Positions 23,137-36,302 of a stretch of DNA of 64,000 bases are shown in pieces. The DNA is from Lingula anatina (taxonomy: Eukaryota; Brachiopoda; Lingulata; Lingulida; Lingulidae). A program made the position numbers and the translations under genes. The notes under the pieces are model-generated. The model was not told where the DNA came from, searched no databases, and worked only from the letters and a program-made list of their open reading frames with translations. The stretch is from assembly GCF_001039355.2 (NCBI RefSeq), contig NW_019775442.1, positions 178,281-242,280 of the forward strand. Direction: 5' to 3'. How positions within the stretch are numbered: position 1 is the stretch's first letter; each line of letters opens with the position of its first letter.

Positions 23137-24160
23137 GGATAACAGCACAATATTTTCTGCGTACTTAATACATACATATAAGAATCTAACAAACATTCAT
23201 CAAGTAACATTTACAACATTGTACCAACTTGAAGTCAATTAATGCTTTATTTGTAAATGTGTTCTTTGTGCATGTGAAGAATTCCTTCTAACTGTACATG
23301 AAGTTGTAAGAACTTTTTGTTTGCATAAAACTTTATAAAGAAAATATATAATCATTAAATGTTTTTCATTATAAAAAGTTGTTTTTGTTTGTTCAAATCA
23401 TGTTAAAATATAGGCTCTCTACATACCAAATTCCATTTTACCAAAACAGTTATCAATACATATATAGTAAATGTATGCACTGGCAAATTATTTTTTAAGA
23501 AAAGGGACTTCTCATTCTGAGACAACTACAGTATATAGTTAATACCACTAACCCAGTGGACTTGCATGCTTTTTATCATTAATGCATGGACTGTATTATA
23601 TTTTATATTAATAACAGTTTTATCAAAGAACTTGTAGGTTCATTTGACATTACACTCATTAGGATCTGCTTGTCATTAATGGTATGCTTCAGTGGCTCTG
23701 TGCCCTCAGCTGGTAAGTGCTAAATCAGTAATGATCAAGAAATGATCAAGACTTAACTAGTTAAAGCTGCAGTCTTAGCTGTCACTAATTAAGTCCATCT
23801 AGCTGTCAGTGTCAACAAATTTAAGTTCACTGCTACTAGTACTTCTTTTCCATGAATTTATGCAATTTTTTGGTGAATTTTTTAAACATTTTGTCATTTT
23901 TCAAACTGAGCTGAGAATTTGAATTAATGGGCCTGAAGCCATGTGATATTTGTTGCTGACTCTGCTGTTAGGCAAAATGTGATATTGCATCAGCATTGAT
24001 ATTTTTCTATCTTGTACCTCATTATTTTCTGTTTTTTTTTGTTTTTTACTGAAAGTTATGCAGTTTTGGGTGGAATTGCATTCACTTTTTTTTTTTTGCA
24101 TTTTCAATATGGGCATGAAACCCATTTATTAGTTATCCATGTTACGCAAGGTAGATAATG

Positions 24161-24282
24161 CAGGCCCGTAGGCAGCAATTTCACAAGGGGGGTTCTATTT
24201 TTGAAAAAGTGGACCTTTTCCCATAATAACTTCATGTACCTAGATCAAAATTTACCCAGAGTGGACCTTTTCCCAGCAAAAC
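24161..24282. mobile_element. Truncated CAGGCCCGTAG MITE
   Basis: The left end CAGGCCCGTAGGCAGCAATT and the body with two GTGGACCTTTTCCCA motifs match the MITE at 15771-15938, but the right end is missing. The tandem-duplicated segment begins inside it at 24225. Confidence 0.8.
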
Positions 24283-26305
24283 GTACATAAAGTAGATAAG
24301 AAAAAAATTGTAGGTGGTAATGCTGTGAAGGATTATGTATTATTGCATCAAAATGCATGAAACCCGCCTATTTTGGGCATTACTGTCATATTGACCATTA
24401 TAGGAAAATTATCTTATGACTGAATTGAATATACAGGAGGAAAATCCAGCTTCAGTTGGAGAAAAAGCCTGTTTGTGTTTTCTAGAAATATTGCATTTTG
24501 CAGTAAAAAAACTTTGCAACTACAAATTTTGGCATTTCCAGTGTGAGCTTAAAGCCCTTAGGAAATTTGTAGATACTTATTACTTAAAGTAGATAAATAA
24601 AAATTGATGGGGATTATGTTGTATATCACTTCATATTTTTGATTTTCTGTTTCTTTCAAATGGATGTATATATAATAGGTGTTAATTCATTAAAAAAAAA
24701 GGGTCAGAGAGCAGTTACAATTATTAGAATCTAATTAATTGATTTTAATCAGAATCCAACAGTGCATTTGTTTGTGAAAAGTATGCAATCATAACAACCA
24801 TCAGTTAATCAAAGATTCCATAGGTGTTGAATATCCAGAATACACAGACGGTATGTTTTTTTTTTTTTCCCCCTTTAAGAGTTCTATCCATATACCCTAG
24901 GTTCTAGATTCCGGTATTGCCAGCTCGATCTTGATTTCATATATAACCCATATCAACAATACCGGTAAAGCGACTCCATCACAAGGTATATTTAAGCTAG
25001 TTAGCTTTTACATTGCTCTGACACTCAGGGTATATCCATATAGAACTGTGTGCTTGGCCTTCTGGCTGTTTTATGGTATTAGAATATATGATGAATATGC
25101 ATTTTTAGATGCATCTTTAACTCTATGGAATAAATGTTTATTATGTGTGTCTCAAATACTTTTCTGTTTGTTAGCTTGTTAACTTGTTTGTGAGAAAGAA
25201 ATCCCAGGTCTTAACAATATTTTAACCATTTTACCACACCAAATTTTATACATGCAATTCATTGATTTCGTTTACACCTGCGGATAACAGTTAGCCATTG
25301 TCAGTTTAACCATCCTATAACCACAATACTTTTTGGACTGATCCAATCATAACATATAAACAATGACATGAATTAAGTAGGTAGTAAATTCCAATGGTAG
25401 TCAGAAAGATACAAAAATTCTTTTAAGAAAACGCGATTTGTGCTGTGTATGCTGTCTGCATTTTGGACTGAAATTTTATTGGCCTTAGAACATGTTACAT
25501 ATGAATATGTGTGGGTGCTCTGTAAAGCGCAACCCAATCTATGACCTTAAATATGTAGATTCATAATAATTTGTCTAGGTATTGATTATAGTTTTATCAG
25601 GGTTTAAACCCACTTAATTATGATGGCTAAAGCATTTTGAACTAAAGCAACATTTGTTTTTGACCTAGAATGATGTCCCCTTGCTATTGCCAAAGCATAA
25701 TTCTTATTTGGCCAGATATTTAAAGGAATAACGTTTTAAAGGAGAATTAATACGAGAGAGAGCTGACAATTTTACAAATATAGGCCACATTCAGAATAGT
25801 GGACTAATGATCTGTTTCAAAAATGTTACCTTCCTTTCCCAATATATTATACACCATCGAGAAATGCACCGGGTTTAGAACTTTCAATACTTTAAATAAA
25901 GTACAAAGCGTACACAACTGTTTAATAATAATGGCAACTAGAAAAGCACTAAGAGACCTCAGACCTCCACTAATTCAGCAGAGTGTCCATCCTGTGCCGT
26001 TTCACCCCTAAATTTTCATTCTATAATGATTAAGTTTTTTCTTATTGATTGATTATTGATCCAGATCACCACCAAAAACTAACCATCTGTTCCTTGGACC
26101 ACTTCTGACAGTTCCTGAAAATTTCATCAAAATCGGCCCTTAACTTTAGTTTTTTGATTACTGATTTGACACTAAATTAGACACTAAAAAAAATAAACAT
26201 ACATACATACATATATTAATAAGTTAATTAACATAAATAAAGTAGTAATGATAAAAAAGCAGATAATAATAGCAAAAGTACTAAAGGTAACTTAATAGAG
26301 TTATG

Positions 26306-26536
26306 TTAGTGTAATTTGTGTTTTAACACTGCCTCTATTTTCCTGCGTAGGATTGAGGCTAGAAGGCTAGTGCCTTCGTGTGATAGATGGTAGCCATCTG
26401 GAGCTAAAAGGTGTTCTTGTATCATGCCTCTTCTTAAAAAGTTACCATTGTCACAATAGTGCAGGTTGGCAATGCCTGAGGCTAAGATATCCTGTCTGAT
26501 TATATGGATATGTTTTGTATGAGAGTTACCAGTCAC
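26306..26536 (-). pseudogene. SGNH hydrolase C-terminal fragment
   Basis: The minus-strand frame ends in LLAPDGYHLSHEGTSLLAS, where the D-G-Y-H spacing fits the catalytic Asp-x-x-His of block V in SGNH hydrolases. Block I (GDS) is absent, so this is only a C-terminal piece of about 76 residues. The copy in unit 2 is frameshifted. It is probably a mobile-element relic, by inference. Confidence 0.5.
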
Positions 26537-26643
26537 ATTTACATTAACTTTGGTTGATTGTTGCAGAATGGGTTGGTCTTTTGGTTTCTGTGAATAAGTT
26601 TTTTCCGAATTTTTCTAGAGTTCCTTTTTGGTGAATTTTGCTG

Positions 26644-26682
<39 letters not shown>

Positions 26683-26686
<4 letters not shown>

Positions 26687-26900
26687 AATTGTAAACCAAA
26701 CATGGCTCCCACGCTAGGTTGCCGATCTAGAAAACTCAGCTTTTACTTACTCAATTCATTGAAACATCACTATCAAAGGTCCTGGTGTATGTAATGTGGT
26801 CCAATTAAGTTATCTAAATATAATGGTAATTTGTCGAAAACATCGAGTATTAGTAGTTTTAAGTGAGGTTTTCGCCGAGCAACTTCTGGTTTTCGCGGTT
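26683..26900 (-). repeat. Right arm of an inverted repeat (unit 1)
   Basis: Reverse complement of 22831-23039. The arm goes on to about 26950 (AGGTGGACC and TAAAATTAGG), which pairs with 22471-22496. Confidence 0.8.
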
Positions 26901-29900
26901 TTCGTATTTTAGGTGGACCCTAAAATTAGGCATCATATATATGCGTCCATTAACGGCTTGCCAGAGGGTAACAAAGCATAATACTCCAATTACAAAAGCC
27001 TATTAACATAAAAAAATCGGCTCTCACCATGCAGTCATATAATAGCTTAACATATGCCGTTACAGTTTTTTAAAACAATGATTTATTAATACATAAGTTT
27101 CAAATCCCCCCCCCCCCCAACCCCAGCTGATCAAGGGATCAGAAACCATTTAACTGACAAAGCTTGGTCCTTTGGACACAGGCCGTTAACCAGCAGTGAA
27201 TATTTAAGCACAGCGTTATTAAACAATGCCTTCACCAAAAGTAACGATATCATTTTGGAACGGTAAATCAGCAAACTAACCCCAATCCAATTTGATGTCC
27301 AAATAGCAAGCCACCGACTTCATCTAGAATGGCGGCATATTATACGCCCCACCTTTTATAATTATGTGTTACGTCATTGTAACTTTATTTATCGTCATCT
27401 ATCAGTTTCCAACCTAGGGCCTACCCTCTACCAGGGTGGCAGATGATATAGGGAAAAATGGGAAAATCCAGAGATAGTTAAATGACCGTCTATTTATCTA
27501 AAGACATATCTGTGAATATCCTGTGAAAAGTCAATCTGTGGCCCTGTGGCAGTGGGGATAGATCGATCTAAAATCTATGGGAATAGAGCCTTGGTTATAA
27601 ACCCTCCTTGTCACACTTTGACCCCTGTATGATAGGGGCCTACCAATTAAAAACTGATGCCCTAACATCTTAAACCTACTGCCAAACCAAACAAATAATT
27701 AATGATTATTCAAGGCATAACGTCCTCGGTAACTGCCATCTACTTAACCCCACATACTTTCTCTAAAGCCGAACTCACTCCTTTGATCATCGTCTTTCAA
27801 AGAAATTCTGGATGAATCAAACATCAGGAGTCTTATCATATTCGCGAGCTACATGGTATTTCAATCAAATTAAACTCATCATTCGTTCAACCTGTCTACC
27901 ATACACCCATAGGTTCTCAATATTACTAATTTAAAGTCCATCTGGCGGTTAACATTTCCTGATCTTTCCTTGCCTTTGTGGGCCCGGGGGCNAATAACTT
28001 CATGTACCTAGATCAAAATTTACCCAGAGTGGACCTTTTCCCAGCAAAACGTACATAAAGTAGATAAGAAAAAAATTGTAGGTGGTAATGCTGTGAAGGA
28101 TTATGTATTATTGCATCAAAATGCATGAAACCCGCCTATTTTGGGCATTACTGTCATATTGACCATTATAGGAAAATTATCTTATGACTGAATTGAATAT
28201 ACAGGAGGAAAATCCAGCTTCAATTGGAGAAAAAGCCTGTTTGTGTTTTCTAGAAATATTGCATTTTGCAGTAAAAAAACTTTGCAACTACAAATTTTGG
28301 CATTTCCAGTGTGAGCTTAAAGCCCTTAGGAAATTTGTAGATACTTATTACTTAAAGTAGATAAATAAAAATTGATGGGGATTATGTTGTATATCACTTC
28401 ATATTTTTGATTTTCTGTTTCTTTCAAATGGATGTATATATAATAGGTGTTAATTCATTTAAAAAAAAAGGGTCAGAGAGCAGTTACAATTAACAGAATC
28501 TAATTAATTGATTTTAATCAGAATCCAACAGTGCATTTGTTTGTGAAAAGTATGCAATCATAACAACCATCAGTTAATCAAAGATCCCATAGGTGTTGAA
28601 TATCCAGAAGACACAGACGGTATGTTTTTTTTCCCTTTTAGAGTTCTATCCATATACCCTAGGTTCTAGATTCCGGTATTGCCAGCTCGATCTTGATTTC
28701 ATATATAACCCATATCAACAATACCGGTAAAGCGACTCCATCACAAGGTATATTTAAGCTAGTTAGCTTTTACGTTGCTCTGACACTCAGGGTATATCCA
28801 TATAGAACTGTGTGCTTGGCCTTCTGGCTGTTTTATGGTATTAGAATATATGATGAATATGCATTTTTAGATGCATCTTTAACTCTATGGAATAAACGTT
28901 TATAATGTGTGTCTCAAATACTTTTCTGTTTGTTAGCTTGTTAACTTGTTTGTGAGAAAGAAATCCCAGGTCTTCACAAAATTTGAACCATTTTACCACA
29001 CCAAATTTTATACATGCAATTCATTGATTTCGTGTACACCTGCGGATAACAGTTAGCCATTGTCAGTTTAACCGTCCTATAACCACAATACTTATTGGAC
29101 TGATCCAGTCATAACATATAAACAATGACATGAATTCAGTAGGTAGTAAATTCCAATGGTAGTCAGAAAGATACAAAAATTCTTTTAAGAAAACGCGATT
29201 TGTGCTGTGTATGCTGTCTGCATTTTGGACTGAAATTTTATTGGCCTTAGAACATGTTACATATGAATATGTGTGGGTGCTCTTTAAAGCGCAACACAAT
29301 CTATGACCTTAAATATGTAGATTCATAATAATTTGTCTAGGTATTGATTATAGTTTTATCAGGGTTTAAACCCACTTATGATGGCTAAAGCATTTAGAAC
29401 TAAAGCAACATTTGTTTTTGACCTAGAATGATGTCCCCTTGCTATTGCCAAAGCATAATTCTTATTTGGCCAGATATTTAAAGGAATAAAGTTTTAGAGG
29501 AGAATTAATACAGGAGAGAGCTGACAATTTTACAAATATAGGCCACATTCAGAATAGTGGACTAATGATGTTTCAAAAATGTTACCTTCCTTTCCCAATA
29601 TATTATACACCATCGAGAGATGCACTGGTTTAGAACTTTCAATACTTTAAAAGTACAATGCATACACAACTGTTCAATAATAATGGCAACTAGAAGAGCA
29701 CTAAGAGACCGCAGACCTCCACTACGGCAGCAGTGTCCATCCTGTGCCGTTTCACCCCTAAATTTTCATTTTATAATGATTTAGTTTTTTATAATTGATT
29801 GATTATTGATCCAGACCACCACCAAAAACTAACCATCTGTTCCTTGGCCCACTTCTGACAGTTCCAGAAAATTTCATCAAAATCGGTCTATAACTAAGTT

Positions 29901-30063
29901 TTTTGATTACTGATTTGACACTAAATTAGACAAAAAAAAAGAAAAAAAACATACATACATATATTAATAAGTTAATTAACATAAATAAAATAGTAATGAT
30001 AAATAAGCAGATAATAATAGCAAAAGTACTAAAGGTAACTTTATAGAGTTATGTTAGTGTAAT

Positions 30064-30300
30064 TTGTGTTTTAACACTGCCTCTATTTTCCTGCGTAGGT
30101 TTGAGGCTAGAAGGCTAGTGCCTTCATGTGATAGATGGTAGCCATCTGGAGCTAAAAGGTGTTCTAGCTTGTATCATGCCTCTTCTTAAAAAGTTACCAT
30201 TGTCACAATAGTGTAGGTTGGCAATGCCTGAGGCTAAGATATCGTGTCTGATTATATGGATATGTTTTGTATGAGAGTTACCAATCACATAAACATTAAC
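30064..30300 (-). pseudogene. SGNH C-terminal fragment, duplicate with frameshift
   Basis: Same as 26306-26536 but with four extra bases (AGCT) at about 30165, which breaks the frame upstream of the D-G-Y-H motif. Confidence 0.5.
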
Positions 30301-30396
30301 TTTGGTTGATTGTTGCAGAATGGGCTGGTCTTTTGGTTTCTGTGAATAAGATCTTTACTAGTTTCTAGAGTTCCTTTTTGGTGAATTTTGCTGTTA

Positions 30397-30432
<36 letters not shown>

Positions 30433-30436
<4 letters not shown>

Positions 30437-30650
30437 AATTGTAAACCAAACATGGCTCCCACGCTAGGTTGCCGATCTAGAAAACTCAGCTTTTACTTAC
30501 TCAATTCATTGAAACATCGCTATCAAAGGTCCTAATGTATGTAATGTGGTCCAAGATATCCAATTATTATGGTAATTTGTCGAAAACATCGAGTATTTGT
30601 AGTTTAGAGTGAGGTTTTCGCCGAGCAAATTCTGGTTTTCGCGGTTTTCG
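30433..30650 (-). repeat. Right arm of an inverted repeat (unit 2)
   Basis: Duplicate of 26683-26900. Confidence 0.8.
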
Positions 30651-31732
30651 TATTTTAGGTGGACCCTAAAATTAGGCATCCTATATATGCGTCCATTAAA
30701 TGCTTGCCAGAGGGTAACAAAGCATAATACTCCAATTACAAAAGCCTATTAACATAAAAAAAATCGGCTCTCACCATGCAGTCATATAATAGCTTAACAT
30801 ATGCTGTTACAGTTTTTTAAAACAAAATGATTTATTAATACATAAGTTTCAAATCCCCCCCCCCCCACCCCAGCTGATCAAGGGATCAGAAACCATTTAA
30901 CTGACAAAGCTTGGTCCTTTGGACACAGGCCGTTAACCAGCAGTGAATATTTAAGCACAGCGCTATTAAACAATGCCTACACCAAAAGTAACGATATCAT
31001 TTTGGAACGGTAAATCAGCAAACTAACCCCAATCCAATTTGATGTCCAAATAGCAAGCCACCGACTTCATCTAGAATGGCGGCATATTATACGCCCCACC
31101 TTTTATAATTATGTGTTACGTCATTGTAACTTTATTTATCGTCATCTATCAGTTTCCAACCTAGGGCCTACCCTCTACCAGGGTGGCAGATGATATAGGG
31201 AAAAATGGGAAAATCCAGAGATAGTTAAATGACCTTCTATTTATCTAAAGACATATCTGTGAATATCCTGTGAAAAGTCAATCTGTGGCCCTGTGGCCGC
31301 GGGGATAGATCGATCTAAAATCTATGGGAATAGAGCCTTGGTTATAAACCCTCCTTGTCACACTTTGACCCCTGTATGATAGGGGCCTACCAATTAAAAA
31401 CTGATGCCCTAACATCTTAAACCTACCGCCAAACCAAACAAATAATTAATGATTATTCAACACATAACGTCCTCGGTAACTGCCATCTACTTAACCCCAC
31501 ATACTTTCTCTAAAGCCGAACTCACTCCTTTGATCATCGTCTTTCAAAGAAATTCTGGATGAATCAAACATCAGGAGTCTTATCATATTCGCGAGCTACA
31601 TGGTATTTCAATCAAATTAAACTCATCATTCGTTCAACCTGTCTACCATACACCCATAGGTTCTCAATATTACTAATTTAAAGTCCATCTGGCAGTTTAC
31701 ATTTCCTGATCTTTCCTTGCCTTTGTGGGCCC

Positions 31733-33304
31733 ATAGCCACATCTCAGTGGCAGGTGGGCTGCGTATAGGGGTCCACACATTCTACAATTCTTTGTTTTTG
31801 TATTATATGTATAATTAGTGCAGGTCGCTCGTTTAGATAGAAGACTTTTGCTTGCCTAGCTTGTATCTGTAATAAAAAGTACAAGTGTTGATAATTGATA
31901 GCCAGTATTGAGTAATAGAAATAACAGTAGGGATAAAAAATGAACACGATAGAAAGCAGTACAGTCACCATTGTAAAAGAACAAATAAGCGCATGTCTAT
32001 GGGCATAAGACAAAAACAGTTCATAAAAATACTAGACACTTAAAAAAAGGACTTTATAGAAACAATGGATATTTCAACAAATATAATTCTGGTTTTATTT
32101 TTACGTAATCTTCAAAACCTAGCACGCTCTTTTAACGTCCCTTTTTACATCTAGCACATGGTACAATGTACGCATCCTAGTAGTTTTCTCATTCATTCTT
32201 ATTTTGGTATACTTGGAACTGACAAAATGTACGTAGGCCTTTGAAAACGTAACGCGCACCTCATATTAGCCTGCTAGCGCAGTCTGTAGCGCAGTCTATA
32301 AAAAAAGTAAATTACATGCACTAGTAGCTTTACTTTATGCAAAAATGACTTAAGGATATTTTCAAGAACGTTTAGTATACGTTAAAAGACAATTACACTA
32401 AATGTGAAGGTACTTAATTAAATGTTCCATTGAAACAGCGTTGTGTTAGCAGTGCTGAGTTCCAGCAAAAGTTAATCAAAAAGAAAAATATATATATATA
32501 ACAATAAAAAAGAAAGAATATAAAATTGTCTTTAATGTAACAATTATATTCTCAATTAATGTCAAAACGAAAAATCTAATGATATAAAAACTTTGACGCA
32601 GGTAAGACTGCGGCGCGCTTCACATGACCGGATGTAGCAGTTATGTATGCACTGCGGACCTTCCTTGACCTACATACATTGTTCATCGTAGCAGCGGGAA
32701 CACATTACGCGTTATGAAATAACGTTATTCCAAGGACAGGATATATATATACGAGTTTCCGTATAAAGCAATAGGACATTATACGATTCCTGCATACTTT
32801 TTGTGCGTGCAAAGACATTGATGACAGAAAGGTGAGTACTTTGTTGGAATGATCTGGTACCGGAAGTCAGGAGTGATGAAAGCGAGAGTTGGGCGGGGTT
32901 GTGAAGAGAAAGAACGAGAGAGAGAAAAGAAGAAGGAGCTGCAGAGACGAGAGCTAGATGATAGACCAAGGGATCCGGTGTCACGTGTACGGTTTATTCT
33001 GCGTGAACCATCCGTCCTGACAGATTGGACACGTAGCAAACACGTGTATGAATAATGAACCTTTCCGTGTTGTTATTCACCTGTGCATTGACGTGGCTTG
33101 TTCGTTTCCCACCTCATTATATATTTACTATAGTGGGGATATTTCTAGCTAAAATTCATCTGTTAATACAGAATTTTTAATTGATAATTTTGATACAGAA
33201 TCAGTGTCAAATTACAGTTCAATGATGTACAATTGGTTTCCTGGAAACATATGCACAGTAAAACACAAAAAGGACTAGCAGAGTCAAGTAGCATATAAGG
33301 TGTC
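31733..33304. other. Mostly non-coding
   Basis: A plus-strand frame at 32849-33055 with an acidic-basic run (EEKEREREKKKELQRREL) is of unknown meaning. A TATATATATACGAG motif at about 32742 and a GTGAGTAC donor-like site at about 32832 would fit a first exon, but nothing confirms it. Confidence 0.35.
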
Positions 33305-33510
33305 TGTGACCCCATTCACATAGATTTTAGATCGACCTATTCCTGTGGGGAATCTCACTAGATTACTGTCAGCTTAGCCGGCTTAAGCGTCTATCCTGCC
33401 TACAACAAGCTGTAAGTGGGCAATTAACTATGGTGCACGCTAGGCTGACTGCAATTTAGCGTGAACCCACAAGGACTTAGGTCGATCTGAATCTCTGGGA
33501 ATGCACCCTA
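33305..33510. mobile_element. Hairpin MITE (AGATCGACC variant)
   Basis: Inverted ends with CCATTCACATAGATTTTAG on the left and GATCTGAATCTCTGGGAATG on the right, with the inner pairs CTGTCAGCTTAGCCGG and AGGCTGACTGCAATTTAGCG. It shares the order ATTCCC, TAGATCGA, CTAGATTA and GCTTAAGCGTCT with the MITE at 12560-12814. Confidence 0.7.
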
Positions 33511-33568
33511 TGTTGTCCTTGGCCTACGATAAATGTTATTTGTGGGGATTATTTGCACTGTTCACCTT

Positions 33569-33695
33569 AGCACGAAAATTTATGCATTAGCACTCCTATT
33601 GACGATTCTGATATGTACTGGCTGTGCAATACATATTGCTGTGCAGTACATATCAGATTCATCAGTAGGAGTGCTAATGCATAAATTTTTGTGCT
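33569..33695. repeat. Near-perfect long hairpin
   Basis: The arm from AGCACGAAAATTTATGCATT through ATTCTGATATGTACTG pairs with CAGTACATATCAGAAT-type sequence through AATGCATAAATTTTTGTGCT. Arms of about 55-60 nt with few mismatches surround a short loop. It may be a tiny MITE or a hairpin-RNA precursor; no terminal target duplication is obvious. Confidence 0.8.
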
Positions 33696-34434
33696 ATGTT
33701 CACCTCACCTATCTTGTGCATTTATCTCTGTCTATTAGTCATAGCCCTCCAACTGGAGTGTAGTAATGGCTTTGCATGTGAGGAATTCATAAGTATGTAG
33801 CCAAGTAAAACAACACATTACTATGTACCATTCTTTGCATTGAATATAGAGTTCTGCCTCATTTTGAGGCATGCCAGATCACTAACATTCACAATTACAA
33901 CAAATGTCTCTCAAAATTTAGTTTACAGCGCCACTCTAAAATGAATAGAATGCAAAGTATGTTTGTTTTTCATTCATCGATTACGCAACATTCATCCCAA
34001 ATGAACCTATATAGCTTTCTGCACATGTAGTTTGGTGACCTTAGACATCTGTAGGTGTACATTCAGACAGTTGTCACCAGTTTTGAGGTGCAGTTTTGTG
34101 CAGTACATATTTTCAGTGACTATCACTGCATTTATTCAATGAAACTGATATCATTGGTTATTCAAAGTCTGTTTTTTTCATCAAGTCATGGCAAAATATC
34201 AGATGCATGTTAGTAATTTCTTGAAAGTACTAATAACTGTGAATACATGGAAGCTGCCAAGTTTGACTTTGTCCTGGATCACAGCCAGTTTAGACACAAT
34301 ATATTTACTTGTACTAGTAACACACTAGTTGTGATATTTGCTGCCTTTAAAGCAGTTATTTTCCAAAAATTTTGTTTAAAGAAATAACTTTCTAAATTTG
34401 CTGGGTGGTCCACAGACTGTAAGAGATTATTAAT
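33696..34434. other. Non-coding
   Basis: No supported features. Confidence 0.4.
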
Positions 34435-34550
34435 AAAAAACAAACTTTTTAGAAAAAAAAGGGACTGACTTTGAATGTAGGAATTGATTCATTAACCATT
34501 GGTAAGTATGGGAAAATTGTTGTTTACTCCAAGAAAATTCATTTTTTGGC
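34435..34550. repeat. Dispersed repeat fragment, copy 2
   Basis: Partner of 16490-16595. Confidence 0.55.
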
Positions 34551-34640
34551 CAAAATGAACAGTTATTATCCCTTAAATCAGCAGTGGTCAAGCTCACACA
34601 TATGGTTCGTTATATATAGTGCAGGCCTTGCGTCTCTGTA

Positions 34641-36160
34641 GTGGCCTGCTTGATGTGGTCAGTTTGGGATGATATGTATTTGACCCAAGCAGTGGTCATT
34701 ACCCACCGTCACCCATCACCATGCCAAAAACACCTTGCAGGTAAAACACAAAATACACCCTTAGTTTTGTTTTAGAAGTCATGTAACATCAGATTATCGT
34801 CTTCTACCCTTCCCCTGTAAGATCAACGAACCAGATATCGTATTTTGTTTTTCCTTAAAATTCTAAATATTTTTTTCAATTTTCCCATGTTACTCCTCAT
34901 AAAATGTACTTCAACAAGGAAACATAGGCAAATTTAACTTTGATCAGTCTGAGATTGTGACAGTTTTAGCAGTCACAATTGTGTCCAGTAGCCTCCAAAA
35001 GACATTTTAAACTAGTCTCAGTTCCTTCACCCAGACGAGTCATGATTGCCTGAAGAGCTTGAGGACAGGCAAGGTTATGTGAGAATACAATAAATAGAAA
35101 TAAATCGCATGTAAATTTGTGGAAATAAAATATTTAGTTCGGACCAGCACAGAATTAGGAGGACCTGCAGATTTCTTGTAAATGTACCATGAAAATCTGA
35201 CTCCCCTAAAAGGTGACTTTCCAGTAATATTTTCATCATTTCATATTATGCATACTGCAAAATAAAAGTCATATACTCAAATCAAATAAGTTTTATGAAG
35301 TTTTGTGGGGGGGGGGAGTCAAATTTTCATGGGAGAGTCAAATTTTCATGGGAGTCGGATTATCATGTTACACAGTTCCTCTAGACCTTCAGTACCTCAA
35401 AGTTTTCTCCTTGTCTGGTCACCAGAAGTCTGATGACTGCAATATTAGGTTGGCATTTGGCAGTGAAAATTGCAGTACACCGCAGTTTTAATATGTTGCT
35501 GGCTCCTGTCAAAGTTCTATCTTTTTAATAAAATAATTGGTGTCACTTCATTAATATAATCTTTTGTCTCTTTTTCCAGCTCCAGTCTCCATACAGCATG
35601 GTGTCTTCTAGGTGAACAGACTTTACCCGACTGAACAAGGGGAGCATGTATTTTTAATATGAATGAGACAGGAAATAGCAGCTGCAGGAATATCCCTTCA
35701 TCTTACACAGTTGTGGAAGCCAGCAAGTTTCAGGATGAATGGGTTGTGAAGATAATCAGGTAACTGGACATCTTGTTGGTAGTACACAAAATCAGCTCTT
35801 AGCTTTGTGTTACAGGTAACAGTGGGCTGATTGGTTTTCTCTCTTTCCTCTGTGGAGACACAATACCAATTTTCACAATTTTTGGATTTGTCTTATTTTA
35901 ATGTAACTTGAAAAGCATTGGTTTTTATAATAATCCACACTTTTTTTATTAAAAAAAACTTCATATCATAATGAGCATTGTAGCTTTATAGTCATTTTTG
36001 CCATTTTTTATTCACATCTTTCATTTGTTAACAGTGCATTTATTTAATTTAGACCATTAATCTTATATGCACAAAACATGTACAATATGAATACTTCTAT
36101 TAAAATATTGTCCATGTGCATTTTACTCTTCATATATAATGGCTGGAGGACATGTTCCTT
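34641..36160. repeat. Diverged tandem duplication, unit A
   Basis: Aligns in patches with 36303-37460. Both units start with GTGGCCTGCTTGATGTGGTC and hold a splice-like block: TTTTTCCAG before 35580 and a GTAACTGG donor-like site after 35759 (180 nt). Stops occur in all frames. Confidence 0.7.
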
Positions 36161-36302
36161 TGTTGGCTGAAGTACTGGATAATTATATTACTTATAAACT
36201 TCTGAGCATCAGTGGGCAAGTGGTTGAATGTCTTGTTTAATGAATGATTATTTTTCTAGTTCCACATACACAGTTTGACAGTTTGTGTACATTGCCTTGG
36301 TA

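Larger units (their letters stand above)
24225..27985. repeat. 3.76-kb direct repeat, unit 1
   Basis: Nearly identical to 27993-31732, with scattered substitutions and small indels. Contents: the inner part of a MITE, an unidentified transcript-like stretch, an SGNH C-terminal fragment, a (TA)n tract at 26647-26683 and an inverted-repeat arm. It ends in TGTGGGCCC just before the N at 27992. Confidence 0.93.
27993..31732. repeat. 3.74-kb direct repeat, unit 2
   Basis: Second copy of 24225-27985, starting right after the N at 27992. Differences include a shorter poly-T near 28627, a 4-base AGCT insertion in the SGNH fragment and (TA)n length variation. The sequence after 31732 (ATAGCCACATCTCAG) is unique. 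Confidence 0.93.

Noticed and set aside
24931-25182. 83-codon frame duplicated at 28693-28905
   Set aside because: It recurs only because the whole segment is duplicated, and the second copy ends earlier. There is no family signature.
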